Below, piece after piece: positions 33,002 to 44,105 of a DNA stretch of 64,000 bases. The notes beneath the pieces are model-generated. The model made no database searches. It saw nothing but the letters and a program-made list of their open reading frames with translations, and was not told where the DNA came from. The first letter of the stretch is position 1. Each line of letters opens with the position of its first letter. Source of the DNA: Maylandia zebra (lineage: Eukaryota > Chordata > Actinopteri > Cichliformes > Cichlidae); contig NC_135174.1 of assembly GCF_041146795.1 (NCBI RefSeq), forward strand, positions 24,762,878 through 24,826,877, written 5' to 3'. Both the position numbers and the translations under genes were made by a program.

Positions 33002-34005
33002 TTAGTTGGCAGTGTGCAGAGATGAAGCCAGCTGTTCTGCTCTCATTAGATGGGCTTTGGCTTCTTTCCTGATCACCTCCCAGGCTTCAGCACTGTGACC
33101 CTACAGAAATACCAATATTAATATTCTTATTGTTATTGAAACAAGTTATTATATCTATTTATCTTAAGGATGATCTAAACCCCAAATTAATGAGAATGAT
33201 GTGATCTTACCATTTCCTTTAGGATATGATGTGAGAGTCTCTTAAAGTACATGTGCAGCTTTGTGGTTTTCTTCTTGTGACTGTGGCTCCCAATCTAATT
33301 TAATTACAAGCAAAACGACAATTAAGAATATGTCATGTCATATAAAGTATTTGAATGTAATAAAAACCTAACTGAAAGTGAACTTACACAGGAGTGAAGC
33401 TCTTCAGCCTGTTTGTTGACAATATTGAGAAAGTTCCTCACTGTGCTGTCCTCCCATGATGCAGCGCTGTGATCCTCCTCAAACAGGGCAGCCACCTCCT
33501 CCAGAATCTGAACTGTGAAAGCCAGTTTATCCTCAGCCTAGCAGGAGAGTAATCAAATATAATTTACTCACAGGACTGTCTCTGAAAAGAAAATTACGTT
33601 TCTAAGTTAAAACTGAAGTTGGCTTACTTTAAAGAGTTGTCTGGGATATTACGGGATTAAATCAGAAAAACAGAGATTTACTTACTGATGATTTGGACAC
33701 CTGGTGGTACAGGTGATTAGGGAAGGCCACGGTGACCTCCACTTCAGTGATGTTAGTGGAATTATTAGCCTGCATCACACACAGAAGCACATGGAGTGTT
33801 TCAGTAAACAGGCACTAAATTTACGCACATTTAAATTTTTTTTTAGCATAAATATTAAAAGACGTGCACTCACCATGGTATCAAGTAGATTCAGAGTCTC
33901 TTCGTTGTGCTGTTTGAATTTATGATCCATCCATCTGCAGCTCAACGAGGAGCCTGCAGTGACCAGACCGAGAAACAGGCAAGCAAAGAAAACCCTGCTG
34001 ATCAT
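33002..34005 (-). CDS. IFN-3: type I interferon, two-cysteine (IFNd-like), intact
   Basis: Minus-strand exons: 34005-33874, 33769-33686, 33537-33388, 33294-33211 and 33100-33002, giving 182 residues. The signal peptide MISRVFFACLFLGLV... precedes C23 (SCRWMDHKF); the second cysteine is C122 (ELHSC). Exon 2 starts ANNSTNITEVEV with N-glycosylation sequons. Exon 4 is the short 28-codon form (KKKTTKLHMYFKRLSHHILKEM), shared with IFN-6A/6B and unlike the 32-codon form of IFN-1/2. The last exon has AEAWEVIRKEAK. The frame is open 38 codons upstream of this ATG, but that stretch crosses the TATA box, so 34005 is the start. An antiviral cytokine role is inferred from the family. Confidence 0.92.
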
Positions 34006-34084
34006 TTTCCAAAAGGTATTAACTGCTCTTGTATGAAGCAAACTCAAATGTCTCCTGATGTTCTGATGTAGACCAGTAACGCCG

Positions 34085-34121
34085 GATTTATAGCAGAAAA
34101 AACGGAAAAAGGAAAACACCT
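34085..34121 (-). promoter_or_regulatory. IFN-3 promoter: TATA present, usual sense ISRE absent
   Basis: TATAAA on the minus strand lies within 34085-34093, about 85 bp upstream of the start codon. In place of the GAAAATGAAA seen in paralogues, the adjoining DNA is purine-rich on the plus strand (AACGGAAAAAGGAAAAC, about 34101-34117). This could still bind IRF/ETS factors in the opposite orientation. Confidence 0.5.
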
Positions 34122-34599
34122 GTGGCTTTCATTACATCATGCAGGTAAGTGACACATTTCAGAATTTGTATTTATATTGTAATTTATACATTTCAAACAT
34201 CCTAAACTATTAATAAAGATTCATTTACTTATAATTACTATTAATTTAGTTATAACGCCTACTGTTAAGAAATGCATTTTATTTATAATCACTGAAATGC
34301 TTTACCTTCTCTCTGTTTATATCGAGACCTAACATGTAACAAATCAAATTTTTAAACTTATTGTTGGATACTTGACTTACATATATTTAACACAAAATAT
34401 ATTAAGCATTTAAGCTCATTTATATTTTACTCTATTTATTTAATATTTACTCTGTTTATTTAATAATAAATTATTTCATTGACTTTTATGTAATGATTTT
34501 TTTCCCCAAGGAATTCTTTCCATACAGACACGATGTTTTCGGTAGTAATGCGGATTTTCTTCATTTTCGAATTATCTAATTAACTACCTAAACACGTAA

Positions 34600-34830
34600 A
34601 ACTGTTAATTACGCAGTACGTGAAGCTGTAGATCTAATTGCACCATATCCACAGTGCCACAAAGTTCCTGTATAAAGAAACTGAAAGTGATTTCGTGACC
34701 CAGCGCCTGCGCTATGTCGCGCATTCTGAGTAATATTTAACCTTCTGGGAATTTAGAGTGAGAAGCAGGTAACCTGGAGAAGAGGATTCACCCTTACATT
34801 TTAATGTGGCAACCTGAGCAGATTTGAATC
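34600..34830 (+). promoter_or_regulatory. IFN-associated upstream module, copy M3 with ISRE
   Basis: GAAACTGAAAGTGA (34677-34690) is a textbook ISRE, followed by conserved blocks (CGTGACCCAGCGCCTG, AGTAATATTTAACCTTCTGG, GGTAACCTGGAGAAGAGGAT). It is about 670 bp upstream of IFN-3 but in the opposite orientation. It is about 570 bp upstream of the plus-strand exon-1 relic at 35.25 kb in the sense orientation. Confidence 0.6.
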
Positions 34831-35245
34831 CTGATTTTTTTTTTTAAATCACTGTTTAAACTATGAAGGAATGCGACTTTTTTTTAGATTTTTATTCTTC
34901 CAAGCCAAAACCCTATACGTCATCACTGCTTGGTGTTGTAATTGACTGTATCTAATTTTACAGAAATAATCTTTTTAGCTTTGTATTGGCAGCTAATTTC
35001 CCAATAATACATGTGAGAGTTTAAACAATTCAAATTATGCCATCATGCATGAGTTGTGTTTGTCGTCATGCTTTTTTAAGGTATTTGGTTACCTGTGTTC
35101 CTGCTTGAAGCCATTATAATGATGTAAAATAATCTTTATCAATGGTTTTTTTTTTTTTTAGCAAATTCTAAATATTTTTAGATCATTTTATTAAATCACT
35201 AGGAGACGTTCAGTTTACTTATATAAAGGCAATTTATACATTTTC

Positions 35246-35315
35246 AAAAATTCATAAACAGGATTTTCTTTGTTTGTCTGTTTCTCAGTCTCTTTACTGG
35301 GGCCTACATGAGCTC
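35246..35315 (+). pseudogene. Interferon exon-1 relic
   Basis: ACAGGATTTTCTTTGTTTGT and the following TCTGTTTCTCAGTCTCTTTACTGG align with the signal-peptide part of IFN exon 1. The start codon is not preserved and the similarity stops near 35315. No exons 2-5 are recognisable after it. Confidence 0.7.
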
Positions 35316-35520
35316 TCATAGAGCCACAGACAGGGTATAGGTAGCAAATCTATCACAGGGCAGACAACCATTAACACATGCATTCACAACTATAGCCAAT
35401 AATTGGCAGTCAGCCTAAAGAATGCATTTCTTTGTGGAAGGAAACCTCAAGCATTGGAAGAACAGAAAAACCCAACACAGAAAGCCCCCAGCCTTTTTGC
35501 TGTGACTCAGTAACAATAAC
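35316..35520. repeat. Diverged fish interspersed repeat
   Basis: Contains blocks resembling a very common fish repeat: CAGGGCAGACAACCATTAAC, GGCAGTCAGCCTAAAGAATG and AACCCAACACAGAAAGCCCC. It cuts off the interferon exon-1 relic. A similar, more diverged stretch is near 40890-41000. Confidence 0.45.
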
Positions 35521-36700
35521 CACAACACCACCACGCTGCCCTTTTTAATTTGCTTCTCTTTTTTCATATTTAAATGCAAATTTCTGTCAGATAAAATCAC
35601 TTCAATAAACCTGGATACAGAATGGTAGGTGTGTGGCAAGAAAAGCCCCCTGCTGCAGAGGGATGCAGGTTTAAAGACTTTCGTTTTGGAGCTTTTATAA
35701 ACAGGTGCACACTTAAGTGCATCAAATGGACCTCGGAAAATTCTCCAAAAACAAGGCACTGAAGTGTCTTGTATCGCCTTGCAAACTTTAAATACAAAAA
35801 TGAAATTATACAAATGTCTCTTTTAAGTCAAACTGCCTCTTTCTGTCATCTGTCCTGATATAAAAACAATTTTTATGCCATTTTTACCATCTCCGATCCA
35901 TCCTGGCTACCTGCAGCAAGTCACATCAAGATGCAGAATACTGTCAGCTTCAACACTGTCTGCATTTTTGATAAACCTGCATAGATTAGCTAAGCTGACA
36001 GAATTTAATCTTAACTTTAATTATTGTTGCCAGGCTGGAGTCACTTCCTTTTACCATTTGAGGGACTCACAGTCAAAAGTCTAAAATGCAGTTGCATGCA
36101 CAAATAACAGTGGATGACCTTATTACATTATACAAACTAGAGGATTATATACAAAACAATAGAAAGACAACATTGGAGAGCAAAGTGCTTGGACGGAGTG
36201 CGAAGCAGTTCAGTGTTTAAATATTAAACATGTTAGTTTTACTGTAACGAACAGGTACAAGTGTAATCAAAATATTAAAGTTCTGATAAGATGATAAGCT
36301 TCGACTTTTAAGTTCATCAGCTTTTTCGGGTTTACAGTAGTTGGCATTAAGAGTAAAAATGTTGAAACTGAACTGCAAACGAGCATAAAAACTCCTATTT
36401 AAAGACCTTGAGTAAATCATTTATTACTTGTAGACTTGACTATGTATTGACATAGTATATTGGAATGAGCAACACTGATATCCCAAGACGCTTCTAGATG
36501 CTGGCAGCGTGTGTTTAGAATATAGAAAGAATATCATAAAAATATTTGCTCAGTATAAATTAAAAGAAAAATGAATATGTTGATCAGCATTAATAAATCA
36601 AAAATCAACATAGCAATAATACATACATACACAAACAATTTAAAAAAAAAAAATAATAACTATAGATATAAATAGAGAATCGAATAAATTAAAACAGCGT
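35521..36700. other. AT-rich stretch without recognised features
   Basis: Short open frames (35415-35813 minus, 35875-36084 plus, 36217-36420 minus) show no known domain. No RNA gene or clear repeat was seen. Confidence 0.45.
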
Positions 36701-36730
36701 TCATGTCACAGACATGATAACAGACAGATT

Positions 36731-36829
36731 TTAGTTGGCACTGTGCAGAGATGAAACCAGCTTGTCTGCTCTTACTAGATGGCCTTTGGTTTCATTCCTG
36801 ATCACCTCCAAGGTTTCAGCACTGTGACC
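36731..36829 (-). pseudogene. Orphan interferon last exon
   Basis: The minus strand reads acceptor CTGTAG, then an open 33-codon exon (GHSAETLEVIRNETKGHL...) ending HSAN and TAA at 36733-36731. This aligns with exon 5 of IFN-1. About 100 bp of intron-4-like sequence follows upstream, then a Penelope-like fragment begins at 36934. No exons 1-4 are found beyond it, so the gene was truncated. Confidence 0.85.
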
Positions 36830-36933
36830 CTACAGACACAACAATATGATCGTAGTTATTATTAACATATTCTGGAATACTTAATACCTAAATATTAATT
36901 CTAAGTAAACATAAATCATAAGGTCTAAAAAAC

Positions 36934-37461
36934 TTGGAAAGAAAAGCGTCTGGACTTCTTTAAGTTGCTTGAAGACGTTTCACCTCTCATCCAAGAAGCT
37001 TCTTCAGTTCTAGGGTCAATTGGTGGAGAGTCCCAGATTTAAACCCTGTGGGAGTTTACCCCCCAAAAGGGAAAAAAGGACCCCCTAATGATCCACTACC
37101 TAATCACATGAGCCAAGGTGTGAAAACGGGTGTAGGTCACAATCAGCCAAGGTTTCAGGGGAGCTCATTGTAAAACCTAGCCCCACCCTATCATGTGATT
37201 TCCTAAGGTCAAATGGCCCAGGATGTGAGTGAGCGTTAAGGCGTCTGGGAAGGGATCTCAAAACTGGATTATAGATGGCAGACAGTTGGTGTCGTAAACC
37301 ACCGCCTCTGTTCAAAGATGGTCACTCACAGTGGACATAGATGCCCTCTTTTACTCCTCTTTCAAACCATCTACATTCCAAAATGTGAACATTGGCAACC
37401 TCCACTGGACAAAGGTCTAAAGGACAAAGGTCACTCTTTCGAGGATGCCAGTGTTCACATA
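36934..37461 (-). mobile_element. Penelope-like element fragment
   Basis: Most of it (36934-37395, minus) matches the 3' part of the element at 53038-54212, including the coding end NRGGGLRHQLSAIYNP. A short end piece (about 37418-37461, DKGHSFEDASVH) is in the opposite orientation. It is an old, broken fragment. It sits where exons 1-4 of the neighbouring interferon would be expected. Confidence 0.75.
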
Positions 37462-37904
37462 TAACTGAAGCAGGTGCACGGCCAGAATTTTTTTTTTTTT
37501 TTTAGAGGTGGCCGTATGGGGGCCACGAAAAATATATGAGTGGTACACCAAAAACAGAACAGCGTAGGGGCACAGCAGAGGGGAGGGGGTGACGACGGGA
37601 AATTGTGAGAGACATACAAAGTGACACAATATGGTTGATAAAAAATGCATATCAAAGAATAAACAAGTTAATGTTTCTACTTATTGTCAAGTGTTGTCCT
37701 GTCTTGTGCTCACGTTTATTAAAATTATTACCGACATAGCTACATGGGACAGTCTTACCAAGGGAACCAGCCATGGAATTTTTGAAATTTTTGGCTACTT
37801 GATTTAATTCTATCTAAGGCAGGATATTTGTGCTATTGCCCATTTATATATTTACTTAATTTCTTTCATACTAATTTATTTCTGTGATTGTCAGTGATGG
37901 TCTT

Positions 37905-38265
37905 GTTTTCCCAGGAATTCTCTGCGTACAAGCAACGTTTTCGATCTGCACACTGACCAACGCGGTATTTTTCTACTGTCCAAATGAGCGATTTAATTAC
38001 TTAAACGGAAAATCACCCAATACGTAAAGCTGCAGGTCTAATTGCACAGTAGGTATCTGTTGTGCCAGAAATGGGAAGTTCAAACATAAAGAAACTGAAA
38101 GTTAGTGAATGTGCGCGTGCACTGTTGCTATCATTCTTAAGAATCGACCTTTGATATTTCACCTTCTGAGGATTTAGAGTGATGAGTAGGTAACCTAGGA
38201 GTTCACCTTTACATTATAATGGGAAAATCTGAGCAGATTTTAACCCTGAAATGGAAACAAAACTT
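37905..38265 (+). promoter_or_regulatory. IFN-associated upstream module, copy M4 with ISRE
   Basis: GAAACTGAAAGT (38091-38102) lies within blocks shared with M3: CTAATTGCACAGTAGGTATC, TTTCACCTTCTGAGGATTTA and AGGTAACCTAGGAG. It is in sense orientation about 1.3 kb upstream of IFN-4. A hAT-type MITE is inserted just after it, and the shared sequence resumes at 38522. Confidence 0.6.
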
Positions 38266-38287
38266 GCGCATTGTTCAAAGTTTACAT

Positions 38288-38513
38288 CAGGGCTGCCCAA
38301 TCCCGGTCCTCGAGAGCTACTATCCTGCAGCTTTTAGATGCATCCCTACTCCAACACAGCTGAATCAAATGGTTTGATTACCTCTTCAGCATGCCATCGT
38401 GTTTGGCAAAGGCCTGATAACAAGCCATTCATTTGATTCGGGTGTGTGGGAACAAGGATGCATCTAAAAGCTGCAGGACGGTAGCTCTCGAGGACCGGGA
38501 TTGGGCACCCCTG
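38288..38513. mobile_element. hAT-type MITE with perfect 8-bp target duplication
   Basis: The ends CAGGGCTGCCCAATCCCGGT and the complement of CAGGGGTGCCCAATCCCGGT form long inverted repeats (at least 30 bp, continuing into CCTCGAGAGCTA and GCTGCAG/TTAGATGCATCC). GTTTACAT flanks both sides (38280-38287 and 38514-38521). At 226 bp with no frame, it is non-autonomous. An 8-bp duplication fits the hAT superfamily. Confidence 0.85.
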
Positions 38514-39153
38514 GTTTACATTATAAAGGAATGCGTCTTTGTTTAGAGTCTTATTCTTCGTCTTCCAAGAAAAAAACCTATATGTGTGCATTGCTTGGTG
38601 TTTGTAATTTAGCACTCATTTAAGGTATCTAATTTGTCAGAAATTATCTTCTGAGCTTTGTGCTGGAAACTCAGCCCAGTAATACACGTTTTCAATATCG
38701 AACATCAAATAACTCAAATTACACCATCAGTTGTGAGTTTTAATTGTGATTTTTTTTTTTTTTTTTAGGTATTCAGTTACACATGTCGATTGCCTGTAAC
38801 CATTATAATGATGGCAATTAATCCTCAGTGTTTAAATTTTTGTTTGTCCTAACATTTGGGATATTTTATTTCCTTATGATACAAATTAAAATCCGTAATG
38901 TTCTCTGCATAGTGAAAGCCGTCATTCACCTTCGGGATTCACACAGCAGGTTATTTTGATTTGATTTGATTTTTATTGATTAGCATTCAAATATCTCAGT
39001 GAAAACAGAACAAAGATCTACCACAAAGCAAGAAAGCATGAGACAAGGCTAATCAAAAGGTATTGGCTGAAGCATTTGCTTATTACGCCAACCCTTTTCA
39101 CAAAATATCTTTTTGCATGCAGCTCGAAGCAAATAATAAAACAAAGCAAAAAC

Positions 39154-39241
39154 CAAACAAACAAACAAACAAACAAACAAACAAACAAACAAACAAACAA
39201 ACAAACAAACAAACAAACAAACAAACAAACAAACAAACAAA
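39154..39241. repeat. (AAAC)n microsatellite
   Basis: About 21 AAAC units. The KQTN and VCLF repeat frames on both strands are by-products. Confidence 0.95.
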
Positions 39242-39299
39242 CTTTCCACCTTAGATAAGTAACTACATCAAAGCAAAAGAATCAAGAGGGGTTTTTTTT

Positions 39300-39318
39300 G
39301 GGGGGGGGGGGGGGGGGG
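39300..39318. repeat. Poly-G run just upstream of IFN-4
   Basis: Nineteen G in a row after a T run. It lies about 110 bp upstream of the IFN-4 start region and close to its TATA-like CTATAAACG. Confidence 0.9.
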
Positions 39319-39428
39319 TTGGAAAAAAATGGAAATGGAAAGCTATAAACGCGGCATTTCAGGTATTCTCCATCAGAACAAGAGGAAGCTCTTGCTTCAT
39401 GCAAAAGCAATTAATACCTTTTGAAAAA

Positions 39429-40374
39429 ATGATGATGTGGATATTTCCTTTGCTTGCCTGTTTCTCGCTTTGTTCACTGCAGGCTCCTCGTTGAGCTGCA
39501 AATGGATGGATCATAAATTCAGACAGCACAACGAAGAGACTCTGAATCTACTTGATACCATGGTGAGTGCACATCTTTTAATATTCAGTCTAAATATTTA
39601 AAAGTGTACTGACTGTAATTTAGTTATTTAAACGTAGTGCCTGTTAACTCAAACATGATATGTCTCTGTATGTGATGCAGGCTAATAACTACACTAACAC
39701 CACTGAAGTGGAGGTCACTGGTCTTCCCTAATCACCTGTACCGCCAGGTGTCCATATCATCAGTAAGTGAACCTCAGCTTTGACTTAATTAATTAATCAA
39801 CGTATTTATTTATTTTCAGAGACAGTCATGTGAATACATAATCTGTGATTGCTCTCCTTCCAGGCTGAGGATAAACTGGCTTTCACAGTTCAGGTTCTGG
39901 AGGAGGTGGCTGCCCTGTTTGAGGAGGATAACAGCTCTGCATCATGGGAGGACAGCACAGTGAGGAACTTTCTCAATATTGTCAACAAACAGGCCGAAGA
40001 GCTTCACTCCTGTTTAAGTTCACTTTCAGTAACACCACTACTGAGATAACTGAGATCAATTATACTGCTTACATGGCTAAAACATATATTTAAATGACCA
40101 TTTTTCCTTATTTAGATTGGGAGCCACAGTCACAAGAAGAAGAACTCACAGCTGTATTTCAAAAGACTTTCAGATGATGTCCTAAAGAAGAAGGTACGTC
40201 TTTAATGTTTTGACCAATTCTTTAATTAAACACCTCTGGCATGTTTTAATAGTGATAATGTTGTTGTGTCTGTAGGGTCACAGTGCAGAACCATGGGAGG
40301 TGATCAGGAGGTGATCATTAGCCCATCTATTAAGAGCAGAACCGCTGGCTTCATCTCTGCACACTGCCAACTAA
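39429..40374 (+). pseudogene. IFN-4: decayed type I interferon
   Basis: Five exon equivalents are recognisable: 39429-39562, 39681-39762, 39864-40013, 40116-40193 and 40276-40374. Exon 1 is out of frame between the ATG cluster and the rest of the signal peptide. Exon 2 is 2 bp short (GTCACTGGTCTTCC where paralogues have GTCACTGTGGCCTTCC). The exon 3 donor reads TTAAGT instead of GTAAGT. Exon 4 lacks 18 bp between copies of GTATTTCA. Exon 5 contains an in-frame TGA after VIRR. Intron 3 matches that of IFN-1. AATAAA is at 40528-40533. No functional protein is expected. Confidence 0.9.
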
Positions 40375-41209
40375 AATCTCTGTCACATAAAGAATGTAAA
40401 ATTTATTGCCTTTATTTATTTATTTATTTATCCATTGATTTTATGTATTAGTTGATTGGATTTGTATCTATTTTCAAATATGACCAACTGAAACTAACAT
40501 TTTCTATAAATGTTTTGTCTGGAATTCAATAAAAAATAACTCTTATTTCCAATTAAATGTTTTCATTATTTTGATTCTTGGAAAACAAAATAACACAAAA
40601 GAATTAAAAATGTGTTTTTAATTTATATAGGTAAGTGTCCTTTGTAAGGAAGAGAGGAACCTGAGAGTCTTACTTCTAGTCTAGAGCAGTTTCTTTGTAG
40701 CTTCACACTGGTTTCAGTCTTCTCTGACTGACTGATCCTTTTCTATTGGCACTGATGGTTATTTTGCTTTGTTAGCCCCTCACACCTGTTGTGTACCTCA
40801 ATTTCAAGAGGTTCACTATATACTCTACCTTTTGGGTATATTTTTAATTAATTTTATGGTGATGATGATGATAATAAAATGAAACCTAACCCATGCATTC
40901 CTTTACTGTAAGATGAAATCACAAGCATGGGAAGAACACCAAACCTTACTCAGAAGGACCATAGCTGGCCAGTGGATTCAAATTGGCCATCATTGTTGTG
41001 AGTCAACACATCTGCTTTGGATTTTGTTGGTCCAGTCAATAGGCATTATGAATAACTACAGAACCATGCTGCCCTTTTCCCCCCCTTTAAATTAGAATTC
41101 AAATTCAAGGTTCAAATCAAATCTGTTCTTCTTATTGTTTTCAAAAGTTGTCTTTTTTTGTTTTGTTTTATGGAATTATTGCTATTGGTTGCTGGAAAGC
41201 AAGTGTAAA

Positions 41210-41615
41210 AAAGAAAAGCCTTGAACTACTTGCAATATGAGAAAATGTGGCTCAATCACTTACAATTCATTGCTAATGACCTTTCCAAAAACATCTTGGA
41301 GTGAGGTTTTCCAGTTAAGCAGACAATATTCACAGCCACATCTTTAGCATAAAGGCATTTCTAAAGGCCCAAGTGTACTGTTGCTGCTGTCCTTGCAAAC
41401 ATCACAGAAGGAAGTCATGAAAGGCTCATTATTCCGCATTTCTATTAAGAAGCTACACCGAATGTCTGATGGAGTTTGCTACTACTAAAGTTGGTTCTTG
41501 AAGTTACTTCATTCATGCAATTATTCACTTTTTCAATCCCATTTGTCACTGAATTATTAGATTTTCAACCAGACATAATTCAATATAAGGTTACACAATA
41601 TATATCAGAAAAACA
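41210..41615. repeat. Paralogous segment, also at 43130-43530
   Basis: Matches 43130-43530 by eye: GAAGTCATGAAAG, AATGTCTGATGG, TTGGTTCTTGAAGTTACTT, and ACCAGACATAATTCAATATA against ACCAGACATAATTTAATGAA. It indicates a second duplication unit in the cluster around 41-44 kb. Confidence 0.55.
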
Positions 41616-41825
41616 ACAACATAAAAATGTATTTTTTTTCATGTAAAAAAGTCAAAGTTATGGTTAATATTTAATAAGCCTTCAATTTATGAAAGCGATG
41701 ACAAACAGCTTGAAATATCTAAACTATTGCATTTCAACAGTTTGTCTGCATGATTGCAGAGGATCTTCAAAGGCATTAAACCTTCAACATAAATAAAAAA
41801 AATTTGGTTAAATGTTGCACAGCAT

Positions 41826-42060
41826 TCATAAAATCTGTATTAAAATAGCTGTGGCTGGGTGTGGTTTGTGGCGCGGCTGCAGGGGAGGCTGACACACATT
41901 GGAGCTCATCACGCCTGCCCCGGAAAAAACGTGCTGGCACCTGAGGTTGTTGTGGTGTGTGTGGGGTTGTAGCTGAAAAGCTGCAACTGAGTGTCGTAAT
42001 AACCAGCAACCAAATAAAACTGTTAAAAGAGTGAACTGTGTAGTCAGGTCCGGGTCCAAC
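41826..42060. other. GC-richer island of unknown origin
   Basis: Contrasts in composition with its AT-rich surroundings and ends with ACCAAATAAAACTGTTAAAA. Overlapping minus-strand frames (41776-42009, 41826-42059) have no recognisable domain. It may be a fragment of a dispersed element; no ends could be defined. Confidence 0.3.
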
Positions 42061-42189
42061 TATTTTTGTAGTTTCTGTATTAAAAGAGCAGATCTGTCTT
42101 GGTGAATGATCAAATAGATATTTCTACACTAAACACTCACCATGTTTTAGACATTTTTTTCTACTCATTATAAATAACGGCAACACCTT

Positions 42190-42430
42190 TTTGCTTCCTT
42201 TTGCAGCAATCTTCCCAAATCTTCCCATTAAAATGTGAAGGAGAATCCCCTTCTTTGGCTTACCTACTTCTAAAACTACATCCTAGAGAGGCAAATATCA
42301 CTGATCGATTCCTATGAATGATCGTGACAGTGCAGTTACTCAGTCACTAACTCACTTTCAGTTTCTTCATACAGAAACTTCCTGTTTATGGCTCTATGGA
42401 TACTATGCTTTTAGACCTCCAGGTTTTTCT
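42190..42430 (-). promoter_or_regulatory. IFN-associated upstream module, copy M5 with ISRE (minus)
   Basis: Complement of the M3/M4 type. ACTTTCAGTTTC at 42354-42365 is the ISRE on the minus strand. Flanking blocks include AAATATCACTGATCGATTCC and GAAACTTCCTGTTTATGGC. No intact minus-strand interferon lies directly downstream of it. Confidence 0.55.
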
Positions 42431-42954
42431 ATTTTACACGCCTGGTAATTAAGTTGGTGATTTGAACAATAGGAAAATACCACATTGCTTATTGTACATA
42501 TCAAATCACCTGTACCCCCACAGAGTATGGAAAGAATTCCTATAAAGCCATGCCAAAAAAATAATAATACTGAAATAAATGAAATTTAATAATAAATATA
42601 TAAATGCCCAATACTACAAATGTTCTGTAATATTAAATCAAGCAGTCAATAATTGTTTTTGATTTGATTGTTTTAATTTGTTTGATGTAAAGTCACCATA
42701 TAAACACTTTATTTCTTTTATCCAGCTAACAAAATAGTCAGTTATGAGTTGTATTTTTTGTCATGCTTTTTTTTGGTCTTTTCTAGATCTTCAGGTACAT
42801 ATGTTTCTTTTTTATCATTCTGATATTTTACCATGTTCTCCGTTCTTTTGTGTAATTATAGATTTAAAGCCAACATTTAACAATCTGCTCCATCAGAACA
42901 CTAGGACACCTGAGGGTTTGCTTCATACAAAAGCAGTTTATAGCTTCTGAAAAA

Positions 42955-43086
42955 GCGATCAGCAGGATTCTCTTTGCTTGCCTGTTTCTCGCTCTGTCCA
43001 CTGAAGGCTGCTCGCTAAGCTGCAGATGGATGGATCATAAATTCAGACAGAACAATGAAGAAACTCTAATTCTACTTGATACCATG
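42955..43086 (+). pseudogene. IFN-5: interferon exon 1 with lost start codon
   Basis: The 132-bp exon is open throughout and encodes ISRILFACLFLALSTEGCSL followed by SCRWMDHKFRQNNEE and LDTM. The start codon position reads GCG (42955-42957) instead of ATG. The donor region is GTGACT, weaker than the GTGAGT of its paralogues. The conserved leader (CTGCTCCATCAGAACAC, TTGCTTCATACAAAAGCAG) is present upstream. The remaining exons are displaced or missing, so this is a dead gene. Confidence 0.85.
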
Positions 43087-43129
43087 GTGACTGTTTTACT
43101 ATTGTTGTGTTTTACGTTTCAGTTTTGCT

Positions 43130-43530
43130 AAAGACTTTTTCAAAAGCCTCTTGGAGTTGTTGTCAGAACAGACTTGTGTGAACCATGCTATGATCATGTC
43201 TTTTACTGCTCTATAGAAAAACAAAAAGCTGGAAACGGCCGCAAAGTTGCTGAAACATCACAGTGGGAAATCATGAAAGAAGTTAAAAGCAACCAAAGGG
43301 CAAACAGAAAGAAAAGGTTCTATTGATTAAAAGGTCAAAGCAGGTCAAAATTTTCCCCTTTTTGTGCAGCTTTGATAAGAGCCTACAGAAAATGTCTGAT
43401 GGCATTTACTGGTTCTTGAAGTCACTTGGTTCTCAAGTTTTTTTTTTCACGTTTTCCAGCATGTTTGCTGTTGGATTATTACAGTCTTGACCAGACATAA
43501 TTTAATGAATAATTATAATAAATAAAAAAT
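43130..43530. repeat. Paralogous segment, also at 41210-41615
   Basis: Partner of the earlier segment. Within it, at about 43238-43310, a frame reading AETSQWEIMKEVKSNQRANR weakly resembles the AEAWEVIRKE last-exon helix of interferons, and may be a further relic of an older gene. Confidence 0.45.
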
Positions 43531-43807
43531 TACACACAACGTACTTTAGAAACAAAAAAACAAAGAAGAACCAAAGTTTAATATTTAATAACCCTTCAGA
43601 AAGCTTAAATATTAAGTATTAAATAATTATATCAACTGTTAAGTTTAATACATATTTATAATTATGTATATCTGTTAGCCCACACAGAGGAAAAAAAGAA
43701 TCACTTATCCAAGCAGCTTGTAAATGAAAAAAAAGAAGAATATATTACAAAATTATAAGCTAAATGAAAAAATCCTTCTTGTAAGAATTAGAATAATGTA
43801 GATTTTT

Positions 43808-43885
43808 TTTCTTCAGATCATCATCTGCGAGTTTCTTGAAATGCATTTCTTTCTTCAAACACAGCTGTGTTATTATTCTCTGGCT
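43808..43885 (-). pseudogene. Interferon exon-4 relic, minus strand
   Basis: ATCATCTGCGAGTTTCTTGA and ATGCATTTCTTTCTTCAAAC align with the complement of IFN-1 exon 4 (ATCATCTGAAAGTCTTTTGA, ATACATTTTTGTCTTGAAAT). It is isolated and diverged. Confidence 0.65.
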
Positions 43886-43929
43886 CTCTTCCTCACCATG
43901 CCTTTTATTTTGTAATTTTGTAAAGTCTC

Positions 43930-44105
43930 AAGGGATGTTAATCTTCCCATGTTGCCACAAGTTTCACATATTCTAGGTAAAAGAAGGTGAAATATCACTG
44001 GCCGGTTCCTTTGAATGAATGCTGAATGGCAACAGTTGCAGAACCACAAAGCCACTTTTTATCGCTTCCTTTTTATGTCTCGTGTGGATACTGTGCAGTT
44101 TCATT
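43930..44105 (-). promoter_or_regulatory. IFN-associated upstream module, copy M6, decayed
   Basis: Shares AATCTTCCCAT, GAAATATCACTGGCCGGTTC and CTTCCTTTTTATG with M5 and M7. The ISRE position reads CCACTTTTTATCGCTTCC, which is no longer a match. Confidence 0.5.

Noticed and set aside
34006-34119. 38-codon N-terminal extension in frame with IFN-3 (possible signal-less intracellular form)
   Set aside because: The extra frame crosses the TATA box at 34085-34093, so most of it would lie upstream of transcription start. The ATG at 34005 aligns with all paralogues.
36960-37010. Possible hammerhead-like core (GGATGAGAGGTGAAACGTC, minus strand) in the Penelope-like fragments, also at about 53100 and 63240
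   Set aside because: Penelope-like elements are known to carry hammerhead motifs, but here one core position (the U of CUGAUGA) does not match and I could not draw a valid stem II.
39018-39258. VCLF and KQTN repeat proteins on both strands
   Set aside because: An (AAAC)n microsatellite read in several frames.
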